The notes under the pieces were generated by a model that did not search any database, had not been told where the DNA came from, and saw nothing but the letters and a program-made list of their open reading frames with translations. This document shows, one piece after another, positions 32,911-41,176 of a stretch of 64,000 nucleotides of DNA. The DNA lies in assembly GCA_963830725.1 (NCBI GenBank), contig CAWHNO010000010.1, positions 62,001-126,000 on the forward strand, written 5' to 3'. Made by a program: the position numbers and the translations under genes. This stretch comes from DASSUW01 sp963830725. GTDB lineage: Bacteria; Actinomycetota; Thermoleophilia; Solirubrobacterales; Solirubrobacteraceae. Within the stretch, counting starts at the first letter, position 1, and each line of letters opens with the position of its first letter.

Positions 32911-33983
32911 CGGGGCCAAGCAAGCATGGCGTGGAATCGGCTGGCGCCGATTCCATTGCGAGTTCGCTTCGCGAACATCGAGAGGAGGCACTGACCAAGA
33001 AGGACTTCGCCTCCGACCAGGAGACGCGCTGGTGCCCCGGCTGCGGCGACTACGCGGTGCTCGCGGCCGTCCAGCAGCTGATGCCCGAGCTCGGGATCCC
33101 GCCGCATCGTGTCGTCTTCGTGTCCGGCATCGGCTGCGCCGGCCGCTTCTCCTACTACATGGACACGTACGGGATGCACGGCATCCACGGGCGCGCGCCC
33201 GCGCTGGCCACCGGCCTCGCGGCCGCCCGCGACGACCTCTCGATCTGGATCGTGACCGGCGACGGCGACGCGCTGTCGATCGGTGGCAACCACCTGATCC
33301 ACGCACTGCGCCGCAACGTGCCGGTGAAGATCCTGATGTTCAACAACCAGATCTACGGGCTCACGAAGGGCCAGGCGTCGCCGACCTCCGAGCTCGGCAA
33401 GGTCACGAAGTCGACCCCGTTCGGCGCGCAGGACGAGCCGTTCAACCCGCTCGCGCTGGCGCTCGGCGCCGGAGCCAGCTTCGCCGCCCGCACGATCGAC
33501 CGCGACCGCCACCACATGACCGAGGTGCTGCGCGCCGCGGCGGAGCACCGGGGCACCGCCTTCGTCGAGATCTACCAGAACTGCCCGGTGTTCAACGACG
33601 GCGCCTTCGCGCCGCTGACCGACAAGGACCGGGCGGTCTTCAACCGCATCCCGCTCGTGCAGGGTGAACCGATCCGCTTCGGGCCCGACGACGAGCACGG
33701 CGTGGCGCGGGCCGCCGACGGCAGCCTGGAGATCGTGGCGGGCGACCGCGACGATCTCGTCGTCCACGACGCGCACCTCGACGACCCGACGCAGGCCTTC
33801 GCGCTCGCCCGCCTCGCCGAGTCGCCCAACGAGCCGACCCCGATCGGCGTCTTCCGCGCCGTCGAGCGCCCTGTCGGCCTCGCCGAGGCCTCGCGCAAGC
33901 TCGCGCAGGCGCGCGAGTCGATCGGCCCGGGCACGCTCGGCGAGCTGCTGCACGCCGGCGACACCTGGACCGTCAGCGGCTGA
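32907..33983 (+). CDS. korB: 2-oxoacid:ferredoxin oxidoreductase, beta (TPP) subunit, with a repeat-derived N-terminus
   Basis: 358 residues from GTG 32907. Core starts at KKDFASDQETRWCPGCGDYA (4Fe-4S Cys), then GIGCAGRFSYYMDTYGMHGIHGRAPALA, GDGDALSIGGNHLIHALRRN (TPP-Mg) and NNQIYGLTKGQ. Normal KorB proteins begin a few residues before KDFASDQ. Here about 28 extra residues (VTGPSKHGVES..., SLREHREEALT) are encoded by a palindromic repeat sitting exactly at the korA/korB junction. A good AGGAGG sequence (32983-32988) lies at the end of the repeat, but the next codon is CTG two bases later, so the GTG at the overlap is the best available start. Confidence 0.9.
   Translation: MTGPSKHGVESAGADSIASSLREHREEALTKKDFASDQETRWCPGCGDYAVLAAVQQLMPELGIPPHRVVFVSGIGCAGRFSYYMDTYGMHGIHGRAPALATGLAAARDDLSIWIVTGDGDALSIGGNHLIHALRRNVPVKILMFNNQIYGLTKGQASPTSELGKVTKSTPFGAQDEPFNPLALALGAGASFAARTIDRDRHHMTEVLRAAAEHRGTAFVEIYQNCPVFNDGAFAPLTDKDRAVFNRIPLVQGEPIRFGPDDEHGVARAADGSLEIVAGDRDDLVVHDAHLDDPTQAFALARLAESPNEPTPIGVFRAVERPVGLAEASRKLAQARESIGPGTLGELLHAGDTWTVSG
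32908..32980 (+). repeat. Palindromic interspersed element, long copy, read as the KorB N-terminus
   Basis: Begins TGACGGGGCCAAGCAAGC like the meaB copy and carries two hairpins. One is a 24-base module with 10-bp arms (TGGAATCGGC, loop TGGC, GCCGATTCCA), absent from the meaB copy; the other is GTTCGC-TTC-GCGAAC, shared with it. The 24-base module is a multiple of three, so its presence or absence keeps the reading frame. Four bases, TGAC, recur at the far end (32992-32995), which might be a target-site duplication. Confidence 0.65.
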
Positions 33984-35228
33984 GCTCGAGCAGCGCCGCC
34001 TCGGTGGCGCGGGCGACCCGGGCGACCGTCTGCTGGTCGACGTTGCGGAGCGTGTCGCAGCGCTGGTGGTAGCAGTCGTCGATGCCGGTGAAAACGCCGC
34101 CGGCGGGGATTCCGAAGCGCTCGAACGACGCGTGGTCGGAGTTGCCCTCCAGCTCGACCTCGCCGGCGCCGGGGAGCCGGCGTCGCAGCGCGGTCTCGAT
34201 CGCGCGGGCGCCGCCGTAGACCTTGAGCTCGCCGTCCCGCGAGCCGACCATGTCGAGATTCAGGTAGGCCGCGATCCGCTGTCGCTCGGCGCGCGACAGG
34301 CCGGTGACGTAGCGGCGCGAGCCGACGAGGACCGATCTCCTCGGCGCCCCAGAACGCGAACCTCAGCGGCCGGTCGCGGCCGGCAAGGCGCTCGGCGACG
34401 TGAAGCAGGGCGGCGACGCCGCTGCCGTTGTCGTTCATGCCGGGGCCGGCGGGGACCGAGTCCAGGTGGCCGCCGGCCATCACCACCCGCGGCGGCGCGC
34501 TGAGGGCCGGTCTCGCCGATCACGCTGGCCGTCTCGCGCTGCTCCGACACGGCGCGCACGGTCACCGTCGCGCGCCGGCCGGCCAGGCCCTCGCCCGCCG
34601 CCGAGCCGAGCGCCAGGGCCGGGATGCGCAGGCCCGGCCGCTGGAGCGAGCCCGCGACCGGCCGCTCGGCCGTGGTCGACCACGAGCACGGCGGCCGCGC
34701 CGGCGCGCTGGGCGTTTGCCGCCTTGACGCGGAAGAAGCACGTCCCGCGCTGCACGAGCGCGATCTCGCCCTCGATCAGCGCGGCGAAGTCGCCGGGTGC
34801 GCGCAGCCGAGTCGCGGCCTCGCGAACGGGTCCCGAGCCTGGCGCCCGCGCGGGAGACGCCGGGCGAGAACTGGAGCGTGCGCACGGGGCGGACGCGACG
34901 GCCGCCGGCCACCAGCCGTGGCGGCGCCGACTCGCGGTAGTACGGCACGCGGAACCGCTGCCGGGTGACCCGATAGCCGGCCTCCCGCAGCCTGCGCTCG
35001 ATGTAGTCGGCTGTCGCCCTGTCGCCCGCCGAGCCGGCGTCGCGGGTGCCGCCGTTCGCGGACGCGATCCGCTGGAGCGCGCGCAGGTGCGCGGCGATCC
35101 CGGCGGGCTCGCGCCGGTGCGGCGTCTGCGGCCGCGGCTCCGTGCTCGTCGCGGCGCTCGGCAGCCACGAGCGCGGCGAGCGCGGCGAACACGATCACGA
35201 ACAGACAGCAGCGACCAGCGCGGCACAT
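33973..35228 (-). pseudogene. Secreted M28-family aminopeptidase with PA domain, about five frameshifts
   Basis: Fragments in all three minus frames assemble, from 35228 downward, into one protein. They are: a hydrophobic signal segment CCLFVIVFAALAALVAAE; IASANGGTRDAGSAGDRATADYIE; a PA-domain part VQRGTCFFRVKAANAQRAGAAAV; and then the zinc-peptidase core HLDSVPAGPGMNDNGSG, WGAEEIG, LNLDMVGSR and the final HQRCDT. All five metal-ligand residues remain. Frame changes are needed near 35150, 34850, 34675, 34500 and 34330. That density is far above the rest of the window, so real decay is possible, but a locally poor sequence is also possible. It is convergent with korB and overlaps it by 11 bases. 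Confidence 0.65.
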
Positions 35229-35350
35229 GCACCAGCATGGTCGGCCCGCGTCGGTTCTGCGTAAGCGTCGTGCCGATCCGCGCTCTCGTGCGTTGCTCAC
35301 GCTTGGGAACCGGACCGCGCCGAACCTTTCCCGCGGGACGCCGTCGCGGG

Positions 35351-35356
35351 TACGAT
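35351..35356 (+). promoter_or_regulatory. Candidate -10 box (TACGAT) of the membrane protein gene
   Basis: TACGAT ends 9 bases before ATG 35366, which places the predicted transcription start at or next to the start codon (leaderless). No clear -35 hexamer. A CCCGCG/CGCGGG inverted repeat lies immediately upstream. Confidence 0.3.
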
Positions 35357-35365
35357 CGCCGCGAG

Positions 35366-36283
35366 ATGCGCAGCGCGACGACCATCACGCTGGTCATGGC
35401 GAGCCTGCTCGCCGCGCCCGCCGGCGCGGTGGCTCAGCAGAACGCTGACGACGTGCGCGTGACCCGGGAAGCCGCGGCGCTGCCGGAGCGGTTGTGGGCG
35501 CCGGGACCCGAGCCCGTCACGGCCGCCGGCCCTGGGCTGGCGGAGGACGATGCCGGCGCGATCGCGCCGTTGCTCGCCGGGCTGCTCCTGCTGGGGGCGG
35601 CGGGCCTGGGCTACGGCGTCAGCCTGCTCCAGCCCGCGCCGAGCCGCGTGACCGCAGCGCCGGCGCCCGAACTCGAACTCGAACCCGAACCCGAGCGCGC
35701 GCCGCTGGCGGTGGCGCCCGCGCCGGCGCCGGTCGTGCACGAGGCGGCGGCCGAGAGCGAGACCTGCGTGATCGCCCTCTCGCACGCGTGGGGCCGGGGC
35801 CGGTTCGAGGTGCGAGTCAAGGACAAGCGCGGCGCGTACCGCGTCGTCGCCTCCTCGCCCGCGTTCGCGGTGCCGCGCGGCATGGTCATCGAGCAGACCG
35901 GCGCCGCCGGCCGGGCGCACCGCCGGCTGCTGCTCCACCTCGTCGCGGCGGGCTGGCGGATCGATCCGCCGGCCGGCGGCCCGTGGTACGAGCGCCGGCT
36001 GTCACGGCCCGACCGTCGCGACATCGACCGCGCGCTCGTCGCGCCGCGGCCCGAGGGTGGCGAGACGGAGTTCGTGGCCCTGGCGCTCGACGAGTACGGC
36101 AACGCGCACGTGATGGCGCGTTCACCGCGTTTCGGTCGCCGCGCGGGCCGTCCCGTCGAGGAGACGGAAGCGGCGGTGGCGGCGCACGGGACGCTGCTCC
36201 AGGATCTCGAGGCACGCGGCTGGCACATCTCCGAGACGCTCGAGAGCTGGTACGGGGCGGCGTTGGCGCGCCGCCGTGACTGA
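35366..36283 (+). CDS. Membrane-anchored protein with two similar C-terminal modules
   Basis: 305 residues from ATG 35366. Signal peptide MRSATTITLVMASLLAAPAG, a second hydrophobic helix (IAPLLAGLLLLGAAGLGYGVSLL) and a Pro/Glu-rich linker. Two related segments then follow: the first around VIALSHAWGRGRFEVRVKD and WRIDPPAGGPWYERRL, the second around EFVALALDEYGNAHVMARSPRFG and WHISETLESWYGAAL. In each, a strand pair is followed by an E(T/E)xxA-AxxxLLxxLxxxGW helix. This internal duplication looks real. Function unknown. Confidence 0.65.
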   Translation: MRSATTITLVMASLLAAPAGAVAQQNADDVRVTREAAALPERLWAPGPEPVTAAGPGLAEDDAGAIAPLLAGLLLLGAAGLGYGVSLLQPAPSRVTAAPAPELELEPEPERAPLAVAPAPAPVVHEAAAESETCVIALSHAWGRGRFEVRVKDKRGAYRVVASSPAFAVPRGMVIEQTGAAGRAHRRLLLHLVAAGWRIDPPAGGPWYERRLSRPDRRDIDRALVAPRPEGGETEFVALALDEYGNAHVMARSPRFGRRAGRPVEETEAAVAAHGTLLQDLEARGWHISETLESWYGAALARRRD

Positions 36284-36286
36284 CCG

Positions 36287-37091
36287 CTACGAGGGCTCGT
36301 CGAGCAGGACCCGGAGGTCCTGCGCCAGCTCGTCCGGATCGAGCCGCTCGTACGGGATGCCCAGGCGCTGCACGCCGCGCTTGTCGATCAGCATCGCGTA
36401 GGCCGAGTGCTCGAACAGCACGCCCTGGGCGTGGCGCGTGCGCCCGCGGTATTCCAGCCTCCGCGTGTCCGGATACGGCTCGCCGGCCTCGGGGGGAGCC
36501 GGCCGCTCCGGATGCGAGTAGGGGCGCGAGGCGAGGTCCAGTCCCTCCTCCGCGGCCTGCGCGCGGAAGCGCGTCGGTGGCCACGGCCGCCGCGGCCGCC
36601 TCCTCGTCGGACGCGTTGACGGGCACGATGCCGTAGTCGGTCCAGATCGGCGCGAGCTCGCGGCGCGAGCCGATGAGCCAGTGGAAGGGGCCGTTCTCCC
36701 AGCCGCGCACGGCGAGCCAGTCGTTGACCCGCCGGGGCGTGTCGCCCACGGGATCGACGCTCACGCTGTACACCGTCACGCCCTTGCCGACCTTCTGGAC
36801 GGCCTGCATGACATCGGCCGCCTGCGCCGGGCACAGGTCCCAGCAGCCCGAGTACAGCCACAACAGGATGACGACGTCGCCGCGCGTGTCCTTCAGCGTC
36901 CGCCACTGCCCGTTCTCGTCGCGAAGCCGGAAGTCGCGCGCCTCCTCGCGCGGCGGGATGAACCGCGGTCGAGCCTCGGGGTCGTCCTGGAGTTCGGCGA
37001 CGAGCACACCGCCGAGCGCGCCGAGCACGAGGCACATCGCGAGCGCGAGCAGGAACCGGCGCGGAGTGAGCCCGGGGCGGTCAGCGCTCAA
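36287..37091 (-). CDS. SCO1/SenC-family copper-binding thioredoxin-like protein (one frameshift)
   Basis: About 268 residues. TTG start 37091; membrane anchor FLLALAMCLVLGALGGVLVAEL; thioredoxin fold with GDVVILLWLYSGCWDLCPAQ carrying CxxxC, YSVSVDPVGDTPRRVNDW, and after the shift FEHSAYAMLIDKRGVQRLG with the conserved His. The family delivers Cu(I) to cytochrome oxidase or acts as a thiol oxidoreductase. The frame changes near 36571-36578 (one extra base); the restored end is RVLLDEPS with a stop at 36287. It overlaps the propeller gene upstream by 11 bases, so the two are cotranscribed. Confidence 0.8.
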
Positions 37092-38088
37092 TGCGCAGCA
37101 CCTCCCGCTCCGCTCCCGTCGCCACCCACACGTAGCGGTCGTCGAGCACCATCGCCGTCGGGTCGTGCTCGAGCTCGAGCCGCGAGACGACCTCGCCGTC
37201 GCGGCCGTCCACCCGCACCAGCGTCCGGTCCCCGCGGCACAGCACGTAGACGTCGTCGCCGTCCGCGGCGACGGCGATCGGCCGGCGGCCGACGGGTATG
37301 GCGCCTGCCGCCCGGCCTCTGAGCAGGTCGACGGCGGCGACCGCCCCGCGCGCGGAATCCGCCACCCACGCCGTGTCGCCGCTCACCGCGGCGGCCACGG
37401 GCTGCCCGCCGACCTCGACGGGCGCGCCGACGGCCTGGCGCGCGCGGGCGTCGATCCTCGTCAGCGTGCCGCCGGACGCGCTTGTCACCACGATCCACCG
37501 CCCGCCGGCGGCGACGTCGACGGGGGCGCCGCCGACAGGCAGCCGGCTCAGGGGCCGCCCGCCCGGCTCGATCGCGCGCACGACGCCCTCGGCGGAGCTG
37601 AGCACCCACACCGCGCCGGCGGCGAGCTCGACGTCGGTGACGTCCGCGCCCGTCTCGATGGCGCCGAAGACCCGCCGCGTGTCCGTGTCGACCGGGATCA
37701 CCGAGCCGCGCGCGTTGTCGGCGATCCAGAGCGCGTTGGCCCCGACCGCGAGCCGCGAGGGAGACCCGCCGGTCCGGATCCCCGGCCCGGCCTGGCGGCC
37801 GGTGGCCGCGTCGATCGGCCAGACCGCGTGCGCGTCGGCCGACGCGACCCAGACCTCGTCACCGGTCGCCGCGACACCCGTGGGCGCTCCCGGGACGCGG
37901 ATCGCGACGGTGTCCGAGTCCTGGCCGCTCGCGATGCCGAGCACGACCGCGGCGGCAGCGGCGAGCAGTATCACCGCCGCAAGCGCGGCGAGGGCATGAC
38001 GCTTCTCGAAGCGGAGCGACGCGCTGATAGGAGAGGCCGGCCTGGCCTGGGCTGCGATGCCGTTGTCCTGCGTGACGGTTCCCATCAT
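37081..38088 (-). CDS. Membrane-anchored YVTN/Vgb-like beta-propeller protein
   Basis: 335 residues from ATG 38088. A cytoplasmic tail, a single membrane helix (HALAALAAVILLAAAAAVVLGI), then about seven propeller blades with repeats such as VAATGDEVWVASADAHAV, LAVGANALWIADNARGSV, AAAVSGDTAWVADSARGAV and VAADGDDVYVLCRGDRTL. No enzymatic motif is seen; it probably senses or binds a ligand outside the membrane. It is paralogous to the protein at 39076 and cotranscribed with the SCO1 gene. Confidence 0.8.
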   Translation of the reverse strand: MMGTVTQDNGIAAQARPASPISASLRFEKRHALAALAAVILLAAAAAVVLGIASGQDSDTVAIRVPGAPTGVAATGDEVWVASADAHAVWPIDAATGRQAGPGIRTGGSPSRLAVGANALWIADNARGSVIPVDTDTRRVFGAIETGADVTDVELAAGAVWVLSSAEGVVRAIEPGGRPLSRLPVGGAPVDVAAGGRWIVVTSASGGTLTRIDARARQAVGAPVEVGGQPVAAAVSGDTAWVADSARGAVAAVDLLRGRAAGAIPVGRRPIAVAADGDDVYVLCRGDRTLVRVDGRDGEVVSRLELEHDPTAMVLDDRYVWVATGAEREVLRIER

Positions 38089-38132
38089 GGGATCTGGCGC
38101 AGGCTCGCGCCACCTCGTTAGCTGGACAATGG

Positions 38133-38154
38133 CACAGTAAGACAACTGACTGTG
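38133..38154. promoter_or_regulatory. Inverted repeat between divergent propeller and protease genes
   Basis: CACAGT (38133-38138) and ACTGTG (38149-38154) are separated by 10 bases, so the half-site centres are 16 bases apart. It lies in the 97-base gap between divergent starts (38088 and 38186) and could be a shared operator. Short arms, so chance is possible. Confidence 0.35.
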
Positions 38155-38185
38155 TCTTGGATCCAACAACGACCCGAGCGAGGAC

Positions 38186-39079
38186 TTGACCAAGGCGGTT
38201 AGCATCCGGGCAGTGCGCCAGGCAGGCGTGATCGTCGGGGCCACGGCATTGGGCCTCATGGGAATAGTCCTCTTCTCCGGATGTGGCGGCGATGACCCGC
38301 GCGCGGCCCCGCCGCTCACCGCGCAGCAGCGCCTCAACCTCGGCGTCGTTGCGGTCGACGCGAAGATCGGCAACGCCCGCGTGCGCAGTTCCGGCACGGT
38401 CGTCGATCCCGAGGCCGGGCTGGTCCTCACGTCCGCGCACAACGTCTGGGGGTCCAAGTCGCTGCGCGTGACGACGGGCCTCGGTGTGATGCACGGGCGG
38501 ATCGTCGCCCGAGCGCCCTGCGCCGATCTGGCCGTGCTCCAGGTCGAGCCGCGCATCCCCGGCCTCGTCGCGCTGCCCGCGGGAGCCGGCTCCGAGCCGC
38601 CGCGCTCCGACCTGCTCAAGGCCGTCGGCCGGCGCGAGGCCGACCCGGACCTCGGCACGGGGAGCCTCGTCACGATCCCGACACGCACGGCCAAGGCCGG
38701 CGTGACCGCGTCGCTCGGCGGCGGCCTGCGCCCGTTCACGGGGGCGATCCGCCTCGACGCGCCGATCGTCCCCGAGTCGTCGGGCGGCCCGGTCGTGGAT
38801 GACGAGGGCAGGCTCGTCGGTGTGGCGATGGCGACCGAGAAGGGTGCCATGCAGGCGGAGGCGCTCGCGCTGCCCTGGTCCCGCGTGAAGACCTTGCTCG
38901 ACGAGCTGCAGCCCGGCCCGCGGCGCGTGTACGTGGGCTGGCGCGAGCAGTATCGGTGCGCGCCGCAGCTCCACGCCTACGCCGCCGCCGTGTATCCCGG
39001 CTACCGCAAGCAGGACGCCGTCATCAACGCTCCCGTCCCCGCGACGCGCCTGCGCGGCACGCAGGCCCTGGACCAATGA
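38186..39079 (+). CDS. S1C trypsin-like protease lipoprotein
   Basis: 297 residues from TTG 38186, preceded by GCGAGGA as Shine-Dalgarno. Lipoprotein signal ends IVLFSGCGG. Protease core: VLTSAHNVWGS (His), ARAPCADLAVLQVE (Asp), VPESSGGPVVDDEG (Ser), with VAMATEKGAMQAEALALPW after it. The triad is intact, but no PDZ domain follows; instead there is a C-terminal tail with VYVGWREQYRCAPQLH. The ATG of the next propeller overlaps its stop (ATGA), so they are coupled. Confidence 0.8.
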   Translation: MTKAVSIRAVRQAGVIVGATALGLMGIVLFSGCGGDDPRAAPPLTAQQRLNLGVVAVDAKIGNARVRSSGTVVDPEAGLVLTSAHNVWGSKSLRVTTGLGVMHGRIVARAPCADLAVLQVEPRIPGLVALPAGAGSEPPRSDLLKAVGRREADPDLGTGSLVTIPTRTAKAGVTASLGGGLRPFTGAIRLDAPIVPESSGGPVVDDEGRLVGVAMATEKGAMQAEALALPWSRVKTLLDELQPGPRRVYVGWREQYRCAPQLHAYAAAVYPGYRKQDAVINAPVPATRLRGTQALDQ

Positions 39080-40056
39080 CCGCATTTGCCGACGCCGCAC
39101 CCGCTCAGCCGCGCACGTCGCGCTGGGTGCTCGCGGCGGCCGCCGGGCTCCTGCTCGTGGTGCTGCTCGCTCCCGCGCTCTACGTCCTGCTGACGAGCGG
39201 CGACGACGACGCCGCCGAGACCTTCAACGTCGCGCGCCTCCCGACCGACGTCGCGGTCGCGGACGACACCGTGTGGGTCGTCAGCGGCCGCGACGACCGC
39301 ATCCTCGCCGTCGATCCCCAGCGCACGGACGAGGAGCCGGCGCCGCACGAAACGGGCTCCGCTCCGCTGCGCGTGGCGGTCGGCGCCGGCTCGGTCTGGA
39401 CCGCGAACGCCGGCGACGACAGCGTCACCCGCCTCAACCCGCTGATCCCGGACTCGGTCGGGCGCCGGATCCCGATCGGCGCGAACGCGGTCGACGTCGT
39501 CGTCGGCAGCGACGGCGCCTGGGTCTCCAACGGCCAGCGCGGCACGGTGATGCGGATCAACCCGATCAGCAACCGCCCCCAGGGTCCGCCGATCCGCACC
39601 GGCGCCTTCCCGACCGCGCTGGCCCTCGGTGAGAACTACCTCTGGGTCGTCAACTCGGGCGACGGGACCGTCGCGCGCGTCGACCCGCGCGAGGACCTCG
39701 TGGTGGGCCGGCGCGTCCCGGTCGGCCGCGACCCGCAGGACATCGCGGTCGGATTCGGTTCGGTGTGGGTGGCGAACCGCGGCGACGGGACGGTGACGCA
39801 GATCGACGCCGCGACCGGCCGGTCTGTGGGCAGGCCGATCCCGGCCGGCAAGGCTCCCGGCGCACTTGCGGTCACGCGCGACGCGGTGCTCGTCCTGGAT
39901 ACGAGGACCGGAGACGTGCTCGAGCTCGCGCCCGACACGCGCACGACCCGGAGCGTGCTGACGATCCCCGGCTTCCCGTCCTCGATCGCGGTCGGCGGCG
40001 GCGCCGCCTGGATCGTCGACTCCCGCGCCGGGACCGTCACGCGCGTCGAGGGCTGA
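39076..40056 (+). CDS. Membrane-anchored YVTN/Vgb-like beta-propeller protein (paralogue)
   Basis: 326 residues. Short cytoplasmic part, a membrane helix (RWVLAAAAGLLLVVLLAPALYVLL), then propeller repeats VAVADDTVWVVSGRDDRI, VAVGAGSVWTANAGDDSV, LALGENYLWVVNSGDGTV, IAVGFGSVWVANRGDGTV. Same layout and repeat type as 37081-38088. Coupled to the upstream protease-like lipoprotein; a protease-propeller partnership at the cell surface is an inference from this coupling. Confidence 0.8.
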   Translation: MTAFADAAPAQPRTSRWVLAAAAGLLLVVLLAPALYVLLTSGDDDAAETFNVARLPTDVAVADDTVWVVSGRDDRILAVDPQRTDEEPAPHETGSAPLRVAVGAGSVWTANAGDDSVTRLNPLIPDSVGRRIPIGANAVDVVVGSDGAWVSNGQRGTVMRINPISNRPQGPPIRTGAFPTALALGENYLWVVNSGDGTVARVDPREDLVVGRRVPVGRDPQDIAVGFGSVWVANRGDGTVTQIDAATGRSVGRPIPAGKAPGALAVTRDAVLVLDTRTGDVLELAPDTRTTRSVLTIPGFPSSIAVGGGAAWIVDSRAGTVTRVEG

Positions 40057-40116
40057 GCCTGAATCCACCGATCCCCACGGCGCCGAGGCATCCACGGATC
40101 ATCGGTGGATCCAGGC
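40057..40116. terminator. Long inverted repeat between convergent genes, bidirectional terminator candidate
   Basis: The left arm 40057-40072 and right arm 40101-40116 pair over 16 bases with one mismatch (core ATCCACCGAT/ATCGGTGGAT). The 28-base loop contains another copy of the same core as a direct repeat (ATCCACCGATC at 40063-40073, ATCCACGGATC at 40090-40100). It starts right after the propeller stop and precedes the convergent lipoprotein stop (40124). Confidence 0.55.
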
Positions 40117-40123
40117 TGAGGCG

Positions 40124-41105
40124 TCAGGGATTGGAGACCGGCCCGACGAGCGTGAGGTCGAACGCTTCGGTCCACGTCGGGCCGCTCGTCGAGGATCCCG
40201 AACTCGACGTCCCACGCCGCCCACTCGCGCAGGACCTCCTCGCGCAGCTCGCCATAGGCGCGGGCGCCGGCCGTGAAGGCCGGGCCGACGGCGTCGAGCT
40301 GGGCCTGCGCGGACTCGCGGTCGAGCCCCGGCTCGGCGTCGAGGAGCGCCGTGACGGCGCTCTCGGGGTCGGTCTGGGCCTGCGTGTAGCCGCGCTGGAG
40401 TGCCCGGATCGTGGCCGCGATCACCGAGCGGTCGTCCTCGAGCGCGCGCCGGGTCACGCACAGCACGAGCTCGGGATAGGCGGGCGCGCCGAAGTCGTCG
40501 ACCCGGAACTCCTGCGTGCCGGGGCGCTCGGCCTTCAGGGCGACGCCCTCGACGTTCCAGAACGCCGTGGCGCCGGCGACGCGGCCGGCCAGCAGCGCCT
40601 TGACCGCCTCGAAGCCGATCGTCGTCGTCCGTACCCGGTCGGGATCGCCGCCGTCGCCCGCCACGACCGAGCGCAGCACCGCGACGTCCGACGGCAGGCC
40701 GGTGACGCCGGCGCGCCGGCCCTCCAGGTCGCGCGGGCGCGCGATCTCCGGCTGCGCGAGCACAGCGGCCAGCGGACGCTGGACGAGCGCCATCACGCCC
40801 ACGATGTCGGCGCCCTCCTGGCGCGCCAGGCCGAGGTCGTGGATGTCGAGGATCGCCATGTCGGCGCGCCCGCCCTGGAGCAGGCGCAGCGCGTCGGTGG
40901 ATGCGCTCGGCGCCCGCACCTCGAGCTGCACGCCCTCCGCGTCGTCGTACCCGCGGGCGGTGGCGAGGTAGATGCCCGCGTGCACGCCGTTGGGCGTGAA
41001 GTCGAGCAGGAGCGTTGCCTCGCGGTTCGGGCGGTCGGAGCCGGCGCCGCCACAACCCGCAAGGACGGCACACAGCAGCAAGATCGTTCTCAGTGGTATC
41101 GACAC
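40124..41105 (-). CDS. NMT1/THI5-like ABC-transporter substrate-binding lipoprotein (one frameshift)
   Basis: About 326 residues from GTG 41105 (VSIPLRTILLLCAVLAGC lipoprotein signal); an upstream ATG at 41147 is possible but would weaken the signal peptide. NMT1 fold: LLLDFTPNGVHAGIYLATARGY, ADMAILDIHDLGLA, GRRAGVTGLPSDVAVL, TIGFEAVKALLAGRV. Family members bind pyrimidine thiamine precursors, riboflavin-like or sulfonate ligands. The frame shifts by one base near 40168-40173; the restored end is AFDLTLVGPVSNP. No permease or ATPase gene is adjacent. It is divergent from fbiC, with 71 bases between starts. Confidence 0.75.
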
Positions 41106-41176
41106 GTTGGGCACCCAGTAGCGAGTGGAGACGCGCCCGATCGACACGTTGTCCTGACAGGTATCGTCCCGGCGGC

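Noticed and set aside
41106..41176. TPP riboswitch upstream of the NMT1/THI5-like lipoprotein
   Set aside because: The characteristic CTGAGA core and its partner stem are absent from the 71-base gap.
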